The position numbers and the translations under genes were made by a program. Below are positions 22,096-33,123 of a stretch of 64,000 bases of DNA, piece after piece. The notes beneath the pieces were generated by a model, which saw nothing but the letters and a program-made list of their open reading frames with translations, was not told where the DNA came from and searched no databases. This stretch comes from Melampsora larici-populina 98AG31 (Eukaryota; Basidiomycota; Pucciniomycetes; Pucciniales; Melampsoraceae), in NCBI RefSeq assembly GCF_000204055.1, contig NW_006768773.1, positions 1,773,748 to 1,837,747 of the forward strand, written 5' to 3'. Every line of letters starts with the position of its first letter. Within the stretch, counting starts at the first letter, position 1.

Positions 22096-22558
22096 CCAGA
22101 TGGATATGATTTGATGCGCCTAGAGTGCTTGAGATTTTCAAGTCAATATACAAAGGCCTTACCATGGGCTTTGGGCCTTGAATTAGCGTGTGTGGATTTG
22201 TTGAAGGGGTTTAACAATGTGATAGAAATTTTTACTTGTGAAAATGATGATACAGGTGTCATCTGGAGCACCTGAAAGCATCTGATAAGGTGTTTCCGGC
22301 ATGTAGCCAACCATACAGTACACGTTTATGGTTGACTAAGCGCCAAGGCATCTGTACTCCTCAGGTGAAGAAATGAGCAAGTCGAAAGACACCCCTTGTC
22401 CTTATCAATGTAATTGTTTAGAGAGGGTTTACCATAACTCATGTTGGTGCACATTCTCATCTTGCCGAGCCCTTCTTTGCTACTAATAACAACGGAGAAA
22501 CTTTCATGCCCGGTAGTAGGGTGTGGAAACCCGCTGAGTAACGTCTTGCTTTGAATTC

Positions 22559-22788
22559 CTACTCACAAGCTTTCTCAAGAAGTTCCGGTGCTTGATTGCC
22601 CACCTGGTGATTCTTCACAAAAACTACGTCATCCGAGGGTATCAAAGACATTGGCAAGAAACCAGACTTCAAACCCTTTACCACAGATTCCACAAAAGGC
22701 TGGTTAGGATGATCTTGTAAAATGAATTTGAACATGGAGACATCCACTGGGCAGTCGATAGAGAAAAAGGACTGATATTGGCGTAAAG
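22559..22788 (-). pseudogene. retroelement pol fragment (DIRS/YR-like guess)
   Basis: After an acceptor (TTAACAG) the frame reads through FFSIDCPVDVSMF, LQDHPNQPFVESVVKGLKSGF and then stops. The HPN.PFV..VV.GL..GF motif resembles the segment just before the reverse transcriptase of DIRS/tyrosine-recombinase retroelements. Nothing else of the polymerase remains. It lies downstream, on the same strand, of a zinc-finger fragment at 24724-24966. Confidence 0.4.
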
Positions 22789-23040
22789 CTGTTAAGATAC
22801 AAGGTGGTTAAGTGTTATGGTATCTTATTTAGGTGTTCAAAGATCATTTTCCTGATTTGGTCATTGGCAGTATTGTATTCAGGGTTAGTAGGTTGGGGCG
22901 TGTGTGTGTGGCAACATTGTAGGAAGAATGGACGAAAGGGGTTAGCTGGAATTGTGAAGCAAGGGGTTGGTTGAAAAGTTTTTCTTGGGATATCAGCTTA
23001 CTGTTGTAGAATTCTCTTTGTCCCTCTTTTCTGGTTCTTT

Positions 23041-23496
23041 TCGTGTCAAAAAGAATCAGTAAGTTTCCCTCCATCCTATTATCAACACTTTTACGTTTTT
23101 ACTGATACATCACTCTGGATTAGATTTTATATCATTTTACTTTGTTTCATTTTATCTTACGTGTGCTCCTCATTTTTCTTCGAGCTCGCAGGTAGTGACT
23201 TCTCATTATCTTTCTGATCTCATTATCTTTCTGATCTCATTTCTTGTTTTTCACTCTTTATTCTTGTCTTGTGATGACTGTAGGTTTGTCTAGTTTTCTC
23301 GTAGTCTTACGCGAAAACTTGTGCCCTCAGGTTAGTAAAGGGTGTCGAAAAGAATCAATTTTATATCATTTTACTTTGTTTCATTTTATCTTACGCGCGC
23401 TCCTCATTTTTCTTCGAGCTCGCAGGTTTGTCTAGTTTTCTCGACGTTGACCAAGCATAGAGCTGTAGTCTTACGCGAAAACTTGTGCCCTCAGGT
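23041..23496 (+). repeat. unit A: intron-containing copy followed by intron-less copy
   Basis: Copy 1 has segments a (ending 23058), b (23124-23191) and c (23284-23330). They are separated by GT-AG intervals 23059-23123 and 23192-23283. Copy 2 (23341-23496) has a, b and c fused exactly at those junctions (23357/23358 and 23425/23426). The b segments are near identical; c in copy 1 lacks about 22 bp. The arrangement looks like an unspliced copy followed in tandem by a spliced one. Confidence 0.7.
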
Positions 23497-23556
23497 TGTT
23501 TCTTGACTAGAACTACAGACTCGAATAAGCAGTGTCACCCTTAGGATTCTTTTGAA

Positions 23557-23832
23557 TCAGTTCGTCAAGAACTTTATAAAAGCATATGCAGCTGCGGGAT
23601 CATCCTCTAGATTCGGAGGATTGTCCAGAGGTTCTGCCTTCAAGCTTGAATCGATCACATTTGAGAAACCTGACACATCTGACCATTCCCATTCTAGACC
23701 TCTCTTGTATTTTCTAGTGCCATAATCTTTATCTAGCATCTCTCTAGTTATATCTTCTTTGAACGCAGCTAGCTCTGGGGGCATGTCAGAATAAGGAGGT
23801 CTTGTTGTGGTAATGTAGTGTAAGGTAGTCAA
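23557..23832 (-). CDS. hypothetical exon between units A and B
   Basis: The open frame is acidic and ends DDPAAAYAFIKFLTN (start codon in the ORF is not ATG; an internal ATG gives MPPELAAFKEDITREML). Composition looks coding and an FS/VID block resembles retroelement Gag linkers. It is probably an exon of the same degenerate minus-strand retroelement as its neighbours. Function is unknown. Confidence 0.3.
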   Translation of the reverse strand: MTTLHYITTTRPPYSDMPPELAAFKEDITREMLDKDYGTRKYKRGLEWEWSDVSGFSNVIDSSLKAEPLDNPPNLEDDPAAAYAFIKFLTN

Positions 23833-24070
23833 AGATCATTACTAAGTGGTGTTATGTGTTTGAATGGTTGCAGCGTGTTAAGGGTGAGATGCGGACATCT
23901 ACCCCTTTTGGGAATTGTTCCTTATCTTTTGGGAAAGGTGATTCAAGAGTGAATTGATTACATGAGTACTCAAGGGGTGGTTTTCATATTGAGATGTATC
24001 AAGGGATAATTTTTTTTCAGGGTCTCTTATTATATTTTGTTTTTTCCCCCTTTCACTTTCTGATTCTTTT

Positions 24071-24582
24071 TGTGTCAAAAAGAATTAGTAAGTCTCTCAT
24101 TATTATCATCAGATTTCTTCTCTACCAAATCACTAATGTTATCTATCTTTATCTTTTTGTCTGGATTAAGTTCTCAGATCATCACTACTTTTTGTGTCTC
24201 TTTACTTATCCTGTTCCACATGCCACTCTTCATTTCCTTCAAGCTCGCAGGTAGATCTTTTTGTGTTCTTTCTTTTTCTCTTTAGTTAGAGTAGAGTCTG
24301 ATAGTTTCTTTCTTATCTTTTCTCTGATTTTTCCTTAACCTGAATAGGTCAGTATCCTGTTCTTGGCGTAGACCAACATGTTGCTTAGAAGTTGTCTAAC
24401 GCGGAACTGTGCCCTCAGGTTCGTGTTGAAAAGAATTAATCATCACTACTTTTTGTGTCTGTTTACTTGTCCTGTTCCACACGCCGCTCTTCATTTCCTT
24501 TGAGCTCGCAGGTCAGTATCTTGTTCTCGGCGTAGACCAACGTGTTGCTTAGAAGTTGTCTAACGCGGAACTGTGCCCTCAG
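24071..24582 (+). repeat. unit B: intron-containing copy followed by intron-less copy
   Basis: Copy 1 has segments a (ending 24087), b (24178-24250) and c (24348-24418) with GT-AG intervals 24088-24177 and 24251-24347. Copy 2 (24421-24582) fuses the same segments at 24438/24439 and 24511/24512. Unit B is clearly related to unit A in order, splice sites and end motifs (GCTCGCAG, TGCCCTCAG) but has diverged. Within each unit the two copies are nearly identical. Confidence 0.7.
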
Positions 24583-24723
24583 TTTTCCAATTACTCCACT
24601 TCTAGCGTAGTTCACGTACTGGTCCTCCTGTCCGAGTCATTCAAAGAATTCTAGCAAATCTTTTCAGGTCTAGACTTAGAAGTGGGTCGTTTGTCGGTGG
24701 GCTTCGTGACAGTCAATAAAGTT

Positions 24724-24966
24724 TCAGACACCATGAATCCTAGTACATTTGCCATTGTCTGGGCATTTCCCCAAGTTCCATCCTCCGCAGATCTGTTGAT
24801 TACACGGTAATTGGCTCATGTTCTTGATCTTGAAAGTACCTTGGGAAGGGCCTTTTTGGATCTTAGGCCTATTGCTGATTGTCTTCAAAGAAAACTGATG
24901 GGCAGAGGTAGATTGGTGGGGGGGTGAGGCTCCCAAACCATACGTCTTAAGTCTTGGGAGGGCCAA
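24724..24966 (-). pseudogene. retroelement zinc-finger (Gag C-terminus) fragment
   Basis: An open frame ends with CNQQICGGWNLGKCPDNGKC followed by TRIHGV and a stop. The pattern C..WN.GKC....C...H is the CCCH-type finger seen near the Gag/pol junction of DIRS-like and related basidiomycete retroelements. The upstream part is Ser/Lys-rich. The finger is followed immediately by TGA, so the element is truncated or broken here. Confidence 0.4.
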
Positions 24967-27900
24967 GCAAGCTGTTTAATGTGATCGACTTCATTGCTGC
25001 CATAGTTGGCAAAGGATAGGTAGGGCTTTGCGGCGAAAATCTTGTGCATTTCCGCATCATAGGTGATGATGGTCTGCTTCCCTAGTTATTGTATGAGAGA
25101 AAGAATGTATATGTATAAGTTATAGTGAGTATGGTCACCTATGCTAACTGTTATGTATCCTGAACCTCCTGACATGAAGGTTCTCCATATGAGAAGAAAA
25201 TAAGTGAACTGTCATTTTACTCACCCGTCTGGTAAACACAATTTCCAACGACTTAAGATGTCTGGTATACTTCTTGAAAGAAGCCGTGGCACATGGCTGC
25301 ACTTGCGCAGATCATATTATACATCAACATATAGGAAAAGACTAGCTGAATTGGGCGGCGGGCGCCGCACTCACAGAAAGGGCTTATCTCACTTCAATTC
25401 ATGGGGCACACTGCAGGATATGCTGGATCATATTTTTCTTGAGAAGGAAAGCTTCCTCAGGGTCGATTGATTGCATTACAGAGGAGTAGAATCTATTTCA
25501 GAATTTATTGAGATCACTTTATGTATGATGAGTAATAATATGCCAGCCCAAGTATATTGTCCTTTCAAGATGGTTTGCTGTTTTGGTCACACTGGATCCA
25601 TCACTGAGGGGTGGTTCACAGAGTTCAAACAAGATACTCCAATTTCTATTCAATTGGGTCATTTTTGATAGCAGACTCATTTCAGCATAAAGTGTAGACG
25701 CTCCATTATAGCTTTCTACTGCAGAGACCAAATACAAAATTCACATGCTTACCAATACTTTGGCCAGTTTGGCACAATTAACTACAGATCCAAAGAGACA
25801 CTACAGACCATGATCCTGGCAAAACCCCACTAATTCTGCATTGTTAATATTCTGCCTGTTCTGTGCTGCAAAGACAAAAAGTTTTGAGTTTTTTTCCTTG
25901 TCCAGAGGAGAGCCATTGAGCTCTTTTATTACAGTATACCAATAAGTACTGCTCTTTGTGTAACTAATGATGCAAACTTTGGGGTTATCAAAGATTGCCA
26001 ATATCAGTCATCAGATATGGCAAATAGAAGATTTACTGTTATTTTTGTGAATAACTTGATCTGAGAAGGATTTTTACACTGTTTCTTCTTGCAGCAATCA
26101 GTGATAAAGGAATGGAAGGCACAGAACATATGGAGGTCATGCTGCTTTTGAGTCCTTGTTGGTGGGATCAAGGATTGGGAGGGATCATGGGGTCTTGAAT
26201 GGAGGTGATGATGCAGGCTCTGAGTGATGTGAAAATATCCTTGCCCTAAACCTAACCCCTAACCTGTAACGGATCACATGTCAGAGTACATTGAGTTCCA
26301 TTTTGTTTCAGATTTTGAGCAACTTTAAAAGCAGCTCTGATATAAAAACATTACTTTGGTGATTCATTGAAACATGTGTACATCTATAACATGCTTTATT
26401 TTGTTTGCCAATAGAGGAGTATTTATGAAATGATCCACATAAAAAATAGTTGTCTATGACAACACAACAATAGTACAGCTAAAAAATAAAATGTAGGTGT
26501 GGTTGCTCAGGCTATGCAGATCAACAAAGCAGGGTCTTCTTCCCAAAAAATAAAGCACTACCACTGGGAGTAGTCAATAACACTCCTAATGTCAAAAGTG
26601 GGTGATGTGTTCAGGATGCTTACACAATACACAATGCAACTTGGGTGAACGTTGAGTTTGTCACTGAAGCATAACACAACTGCAAATGAACACCAACTAT
26701 ATGGATATATTGGCCCTGGCAATATCAATACCCATTCAATGATATGGATATGGATAAGGTGGTGCCAATGGTTATATTATTCAATTGATGGTGATAATAA
26801 TTTGACTTTATCCAAATTTAGTTGTTTCAGCATTAACTTGATTTTTCAAAGTTGATTTATCTTCTGGTTGTCAAACATTCATCTTTATTTGCCTGAATCA
26901 AATGGAATCTTAATCCAGTCATTCCCGGCTTCTGAAAAGCTGGATGCACTTTGTGTCTAAAACTGGCACCAACTGAAGTCAAGAGTTGACAGGCTGATAA
27001 TCCTATTGCATCCTCCAATCACCAAAGCTAACTGTAGCATGTATTGACTGATTGGAACCTCAAGTACTGGTTGATCTCATACTCTGTCAGGTGGATGGGA
27101 GTCAGCTCTGGACAATATGGCAGAGATATTTTTAAAGAAAAACCTTGTTTGTGGCATTGAACTGAGAAACTGGGCAAAACTTAGACCATCAAGAAGAGTA
27201 GTCATAATGATTGATTAGTTTTGCATAATATCTGCAATCTCAATGATGAAATCATTGAGATAATGGAGATATGACCATAATTCCTCTGCAAGGCAATGTT
27301 GCAATGTGCACTTCTGTCTCAAAGAATGTTAGTTTAACAAAGCCTTCTATGTGTGGCTATGTCCACACCATCAAGTTAACAAAAGATGTGTTCAAGACTC
27401 TTGTCCTCAAAATTTCATGAAGTAAATTAATATATTCAAAGGAGGAAGAGTGAGTTGGCGGAATTTCAGAAACAAATTTGACCAACATAAGCAGTAAGCT
27501 GACCAAGACTTCCAAGATATTCAAAGCAGTGAATTGAAATTTGTAATCAACTTGATTTGTAATTTGATTTGAATCATGGATGGTCAGTATCTAGTGCATT
27601 CACTTGAGAATATCAACAAAGATGAGATCCAAATTAAACTGTCAAGATTTGATGTAACAATATTCAAAATATCATAGTTGATTCATTCAGGTCAGATCCA
27701 TAAAGCAAAGATCTAATGAAGCCAAGTCAGGTCATGATATCAACCCTAACAAAGATTTCCTTAACACAGAAGGCAAAGTGGGTATTGAGCCAAATCATGA
27801 TATTAGACTTTTGCCAATTCCTGATGTCAAGGTAGCAGTCAATTGATTGGATTGAGTGATCTGTTGAAATGCAGGGTTTTCTAGGTTTCATTATATTTGA

Positions 27901-28347
27901 TTTTTTCATTGGCTGTTTGGAAATTGATGTCAAGAAGCTTCAAATGTGTAATGTGTGCTGATTGGTTTGAAAAAGAAACAAAACTTGCTTGAGTTGAATA
28001 ACTCAAGAATTATGATTACAACTCATTTGAAAGTCAATGATAACCTATAGGAACTAAAACAGGTATTCTGATCACACAGCAAAAAAAGGATGAATGATGT
28101 TGAGGAGGGCCAGAGGCGATGTAAATTAAGTTTTCATAGACAGAGGGCAGCCAACCCACTTTGAATAAGTGCAAGGGAAGATTTGTCCAAGATTAAGATT
28201 CGAAGCTTGATGATGATGAGTGTATCCTGTTAGGTGAAGTAGAATAAATAAGATGAAGATGAATTAGTTCAGATTACTAAAGCTTTTAGGAGGCTGAGAT
28301 CGATTTAAATGTGATCGGAATTGAACTAAGACCAAAGAAAAACTCAC
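24967..28347. other. AT-rich gene-poor stretch
   Basis: Nothing here can be supported as a gene. ORFs of 60-88 codons (for example 25204-25470 plus and 27727-27933 minus) lack family features and have composition like their surroundings. A single CCCTAAACCTAACCCCTAACC word near 26245 is telomere-like but not an array. Confidence 0.5.
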
Positions 28348-28694
28348 CTAAATGGCCCAGGAACTGTCAGTTTGAATGTAAGTGAGAGAATGAATACCCT
28401 CATAAGTTGTACCTTGAGGTTTGATTATTGATTCTGAACAGTCCAATTTGAACTCCTGAAATCAATAGCCTAAATTAGTCAATTGTTCAATTCAGTACTT
28501 ATATGTTCTCTAACCAATTGATGATTATTCGCCAAAGCCAAAAACCTGGAGACTTTGAAAGTAACATTGAACTCAGTTGATTGTGAAAGTTTTGATTTTG
28601 ATTTTGAAGAAGAAATGTTAAATGAATAAACAGAAAGATCTACTTGATTGATCACATTCGCGTCCAAGATTAGGAGAGATTTGAAGTATAGAAC
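28348..28694 (-). CDS. C-terminal two exons of an unidentified gene
   Basis: Exon 28515-28694 (acceptor CTTCAG) reads VLYFKSLLILDANVINQVD...FNVTFKVSRFLALANNHQL. It joins in phase 0, through a GTTAGA...TTTCAG intron, to exon 28348-28455 (EFKLDCSESII...TDSSWAI, TAG 28348-28350). The alternation of hydrophobic strands and the clean phase look coding. Upstream exons were not resolved; an open frame at 28735-28945 (HSKEIIHKFILSLASS) is a candidate but its phase does not fit. I do not recognise the family. Confidence 0.4.
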
Positions 28695-28945
28695 CTGAAG
28701 AAAGCAATGCAACAATCAGGTTAATAGAATCTAATCAATTTGGAATCAAACAGGATAAAAAAGTGGTAGACTCATTTGATTCATTTATGAGTAGAATTGT
28801 TAATGCATTGTTTGATTTCAATTGGATCAATGTAGGCGATGAGGCTAATGATAATATGAACTTGTGTATGATTTCTTTTGAATGTTTTGCATTAGTCGGA
28901 TCGTCTATGATAGATTGCAATTTTAAAATTGATTGGATTCTTTGA

Positions 28946-29762
28946 TGCTTTGATTGTTTGTCATTGTCTCAAATTCTAAAGTTCGAGATCCTAGAAACAT
29001 CAAAGGGAGGGTCAGTAAGATGAATGAGAAGGACTTCCTATTGATCAGTTTCACTTACTTTACTTGAGAAGATCGTTCCAGTGGAGATAAGGTCAGTGGA
29101 TAAGGTTGAATGAGAAGATGATTCCGATTTTGATAGATTAGTGAAATCGATCAAATTACGACTGCTATGAGTTGACTACAGAAACGATCAGTCATCACCC
29201 GACAAAATCAAGATTACTCTCCCACTACATAGACACACAACAATACAATAGATTCAATTCACAGAAAGCTGACCATGGATTACGCGAACCAAGGGAAATT
29301 TAAACTTTGACTGGTTGGAGAGGGTAGCAAGGATGAGGAACCAGCCGTTGAGATCAGGATCACAAAAAGATGGACAGAAATCTGAATTTGGATATACTTA
29401 TCCAAAAGCACGCAGTAGACTCAATGGAACCCAGCGGGGACAGGAAGAGTATGTAGGTAGACTGAGGGTATACAAATGAGGTGGTCTGCATGTTGTATCG
29501 TTTGGGTTGGGGTGTGCTGCGATAAGAGAATGTGCTCACGAGACCAAAATGCAACTCCTTGAATGAATTCAACACATGGTGGAAAGACAAATTAAATTGT
29601 GATGATATGCCAGTGGGATCAAGCAACTAAACAGATGCCATTAGAAAATAGAAAATGATTATTGCAAATATGTAACTTTGGCTGGTTAAAATCTGCATTT
29701 GTGCAGGTTGAAAGTGTAGGTTTGGTCAAGTTTTATTGTTCTCCTTTAATATGAATATACAA
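28946..29762. other. no gene recognised
   Basis: This may contain 5' exons of the minus-strand gene ending at 28348. An 88-codon minus ORF at 29360-29626 has no motif. Confidence 0.35.
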
Positions 29763-29764
29763 TA

Positions 29765-29924
29765 AGGGTACTCAAAGCAAAGTATGTAGCGCTACATACT
29801 TTTCGCTACATACTTTTTTTTGGCGGGGACAAAGAAAAAAAATATACTTTTGGCCTCGCCTTCCCCGCCAAAAAAAGTATATAGCAAAAAGTATGTACAC
29901 GTACATACTTACTTTGAGTACCCT
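29765..29924. mobile_element. MITE, 160 bp, TA-flanked
   Basis: Terminal inverted repeats begin AGGGTACTCAAAG (left) and end CTTTGAGTACCCT (right). TA borders both sides (29763-29764, 29925-29926). The interior is itself largely palindromic (AAGTATGTA...TACATACTT). There is no coding capacity. It is a Tc1/mariner-type miniature element. Confidence 0.8.
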
Positions 29925-30119
29925 TAATGAATAAGATGAATGATCCTTTAAGACGAATGATTATGATTTTCTGATTAGTTGAATCTGTCGATCTGTAGGT
30001 TTAATCTGATTCTATTGTTTGTGTTTAACTTGAATGATTGTTATGAAGTAAACCAAGGCAAAGAAGAAAAAACAGAAATTATAAGAACTTGATATGGAAG
30101 GGAGGAAGTATTTCGAAAA

Positions 30120-30690
30120 GACTTCTAACCGAAGACCCACAAATGCCAATGATAGCGCTTTCCATAGAATGCTAAGGGATTCTCTCCATTCTCCCGACTC
30201 CGTGAAGGGTTTTGGCTTGATCTTAGCCGCCGCATCTTTGTCTTTTGACTTTGACACATGATTGGTGACATTGGGAATGACTCCTGCATTGATTTTCTCC
30301 AGCTTGATGTAGTTGTACTGAAGTAAGTCCCAGACAAGAGCATTAGGAAACTTGTGTGGCTGTTTTCGCAAATAACAGAAACTATCCACGGCTTTTGATA
30401 ACTTTTTGTCTTTGTACTTGTGTCGTAAATGTCAAATCTTCTTGGCTTCATCTTGTAGGATATTGCTGGAGTCATTGTCTTCTTTAGAAAAAGAGATCAC
30501 TCACTTCAATTTTGAGGAAGAGGAACTATCCAATGAGCTGCTGGAAGAGCGACGACGACACCTCTTACTCCTATGATTTGAGTTATTGTTGGCATCTCCT
30601 TGTTGTTGTTGTTGTTGTCGCTCTCTGGCAATGTTTGACGCCCTGGCGGTACCCTCTTAGCCAGTGGGGCTGGGTAGACAAATGGATAGG
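30120..30690 (-). pseudogene. retroelement Gag-like core, broken
   Basis: A Ser/Arg/Asn-rich upstream exon (SNHRSKRCRRRSSSSS) with a GTGAGT donor precedes a core that reads LSKAVDSFCYLRK, WDLLQYNYIKLEKINAGVIP, then KPKPFTESGEWRESLSILWKA. The KPKPF...EWRE/W segment matches the Gag-like region upstream of the zinc finger in DIRS/YR-type and related basidiomycete retroelements, as far as I can recall. An in-frame TGA lies at 30432-30434, where CGA would fit. It is collinear on the same strand with the finger fragment at 24.7-25.0 kb and the pol fragment at 22.6-22.8 kb. Confidence 0.45.
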
Positions 30691-31000
30691 CTTCCTCAAT
30701 AGACATCTCTGGAGGTGGAGGTTGACCTCCAATGGGGTAACTGTGGGATGTTGGAATAAAGTGTTATGTTTTTCTCTTTTCTCAATGTTGTGTAGTGTGA
30801 TCTTCTTTCTGTTTCTGACTCATCTCAAAGCGTGCTATTTGAAATACTGTCATATTTGATATGTTGTGTGGTTACTTTTATTCCAGCTTGACTAACTCTT
30901 AGCTTCTGTTGTTGTTTTACTTATAAAGCTACCTATGAGTCTGAAGAGTTTGATCCTCATCTATTCAAACTCTTCTTCATCTTACACTACAAAGCATACA

Positions 31001-31264
31001 CTAACTTTTGACGTATCTGCTTTGCGTGAATGACTCATAGTAACAATATCTCCAATTTTGTCTATCCAGCTTGATGGCCTCAATTGCAAAAGCTGAGAAG
31101 TGGCAATGGAATTTGGGGTGATTAAACGGAATAAACTGAGCAAAATGCAGCCTGAGGGTGCGCATATCATACGTGGTGCTGCCCCCATCATCTCTGTACA
31201 CCTTGAGAAGATTTTGTAATTCTTTGGTAACATTTCTGTTCTGATTAAACAATTCCAACTCCAT
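31001..31264 (-). CDS. hypothetical exon, possibly 5' part of the same retroelement
   Basis: An 87-codon frame with a real ATG reads MELELFNQNRNVTKELQNLL then LHFAQFIPFNHPKFHCHF. The codon pattern looks coding. It lies upstream, on the same strand, of the Gag-like core. No family is recognised. Confidence 0.25.
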   Translation of the reverse strand: MELELFNQNRNVTKELQNLLKVYRDDGGSTTYDMRTLRLHFAQFIPFNHPKFHCHFSAFAIEAIKLDRQNWRYCYYESFTQSRYVKS

Positions 31265-31503
31265 AAACAGCGGATGATAAGATCTCTGTATTCCTGAAAG
31301 ACCCAGATATGACTGAAATGAAAGAGAACTCGATGGAAGAACGACTGAATGTGAATTTATACGTTATGAGGTGGGTGGGATACTCCTGAACCTTGGACTT
31401 GGGTAAACACTCAGTTTCCAGGCAGGGAAAGAAGGTTTACGAGAATTTAAAAATAAAAAATGACTAATTTTGTAGAATAATAGAGGAAAAAACGTCCAAC
31501 TTG

Positions 31504-31943
31504 AGGACCCCGGAAAGCTCCTGGAGAACAAACCGTCCTCGATCCATTCCGGCCCCGGCCCTCACACTTTCACTATTTGCCCCGAGGAGAGGTGGGTTAA
31601 CATGGATTTCTCGGTGGTAGGAGAAGCGCCTTGATCAGGGCTCTCGATTACATATACTTTCAGTTTTGTACCACGTGTAATCACCGAGATATCCATATGT
31701 AAGTACCCGACCCGAGCCGGTATGGATTTTCGTCGGTCTGGGGGGGCAAAAGTTACAAATCACACATTTCCCAAGCCACCAGTCATGTTCAGGGTCAGAC
31801 ATGTGTACCATCTGATAGCCCTCGTTGAGGCGCATCTTTTGCACCTGTCACATCTCTGGTACCATGTGACATGACTTCACAAAACACCGGTATCCGAAAA
31901 CCCCCTCAGGACGGTTTGTTCTCCAGGAGCTTTCCAGGGTCCT
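31504..31943. mobile_element. hAT-like MITE, 440 bp, 8-bp target duplication
   Basis: Inverted ends of about 40 bp begin AGGACCCCGGAAAGCTCC and include GGAGAACAAACCGTCCT in both arms. The direct flanking repeat is CCAACTTG (31496-31503 and 31944-31951), the 8-bp length typical of hAT elements. The interior has no transposase. Confidence 0.75.
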
Positions 31944-32477
31944 CCAACTTGATGTCTTCTACTTGACTAGTGATAGTCGAGTATGAAATGGTAAGATGGA
32001 AATAGAAATTATTACAAGGGGAGAATGATTTCTAGTTTTGAATCAACTAGAGACCTATATGATTCTACCTTTCATCTTGACTTGAACCTAGCCTAGATGT
32101 ATTCCTAAACAGGAGTGCTGTCTATGCTTCTACAATCAAGTCCTCTCTCATACGGTCGTAACACCATATTCCACTTGGTTAATTGAGCACCAACCCTGAG
32201 TGATGTATTCATTCCAACCTAATTTTTCTAATGCAATCTGTTTTAACCATTTAGATAATTTGAATGCATTTTCACCATTTTTTAGGCGATTGATAAACCA
32301 CGCCAACATGAAAACTGGTTTGACACCGGTTTTTGTTAGCTTGGATTAATCAGGAAGCTATACAGTTTGGAAAAAGCTGAGGAACCTGTAGAGTGCTCCA
32401 AAGGCTTCAAAAACATTCTGAAGCCGTTTTTTGGGTGTGTACAAGTCGGCATCATCCCTTTAAAGCTCTGATGCCCG

Positions 32478-32668
32478 TCTCCTGATGCCGACTTCCCAAG
32501 TGTGACGCCGAGTCCAGGTATCGCGGCAATATCCTGTAGATCTTTTGGCTTGTTTGCATGCCACAAGAGTCCACCAATGGTTACTTTCCTTACATATGTT
32601 CGCGTACAGTGCCATTGAGAGTATGACGCTTTTGCACGAGAATATTCAATCATCAGATGAGTCATCAT
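32478..32668 (-). pseudogene. captured coding fragment of unknown origin
   Basis: The frame starts MMTHLMIEYSRAKASYSQW and continues with KPKDLQDIAAIPGLGVTLGK before running into the left terminal repeat, where the ORF ends. The part inside the repeat is unlikely to be native. The IPGLGVTLGKS word is similar to IPGVGPHLGKS in the gene at 1205-2426, which may be chance or a shared family. Confidence 0.3.
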
Positions 32669-32862
32669 AAGAGTTCAAGCTCACATGCGGAGCAAAAACA
32701 AAAGTAACAGAAAGGGCAAGTAGAGACTGTTAAATGTTATAAGTATATTGATGATCGTTTTGCATTTCATCCATAAACATTGTATCAGCCTCGGTAATTG
32801 CTTCCAGCAAGTGGAAGACCTTCAATAAGGACACTCATGAACCAATCAAATGTGGTGAAATC

Positions 32863-33123
32863 TCAAAAGTGGTCCTTGTCAGCCATCCCATATGCTTGAG
32901 ATCTCTCGAGCGTATCTTCAACTTGAGGATCCAAAATGCATACCTTGAGATCGTCCACGATCATTCTTAAAGACACCTCGGGAATCAAAATGGTACGGAC
33001 CCAGCTTTCAGGAGTGAGAGTCGTGTGTTTCAGTTGGTTTAGAGCTTGGGGGTGCAGGAAATGTGAATGATAGATGATCTCTAAGGCTTGTCTGTCGTGA
33101 ATACGGTTCAAAATCGGCGACAA
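32863..33123 (-). pseudogene. RTC4-like domain fragment
   Basis: An open frame contains LTPESWVRTILIPEVSLRMI then VDDLK and LERSQAYGM. The IPEVSLRMIVDDL...ES.AYG pattern matches the C-terminal RTC4-like domain (restriction of telomere capping 4) common in basidiomycete hypothetical proteins. The frame lacks an ATG start and upstream exons. It sits wholly between the terminal repeats of a MULE-like element, so it is most likely a captured fragment. Host role is unknown. Confidence 0.5.

Noticed and set aside
25204..25470. 88-codon plus-strand ORF
   Set aside because: No homology signature; composition like surrounding noncoding DNA.
26240..26265. Telomere-like CCCTAAACCTAACCCCTAACC word
   Set aside because: Only one short irregular run, inside gene-poor DNA; not an array and not at an end.
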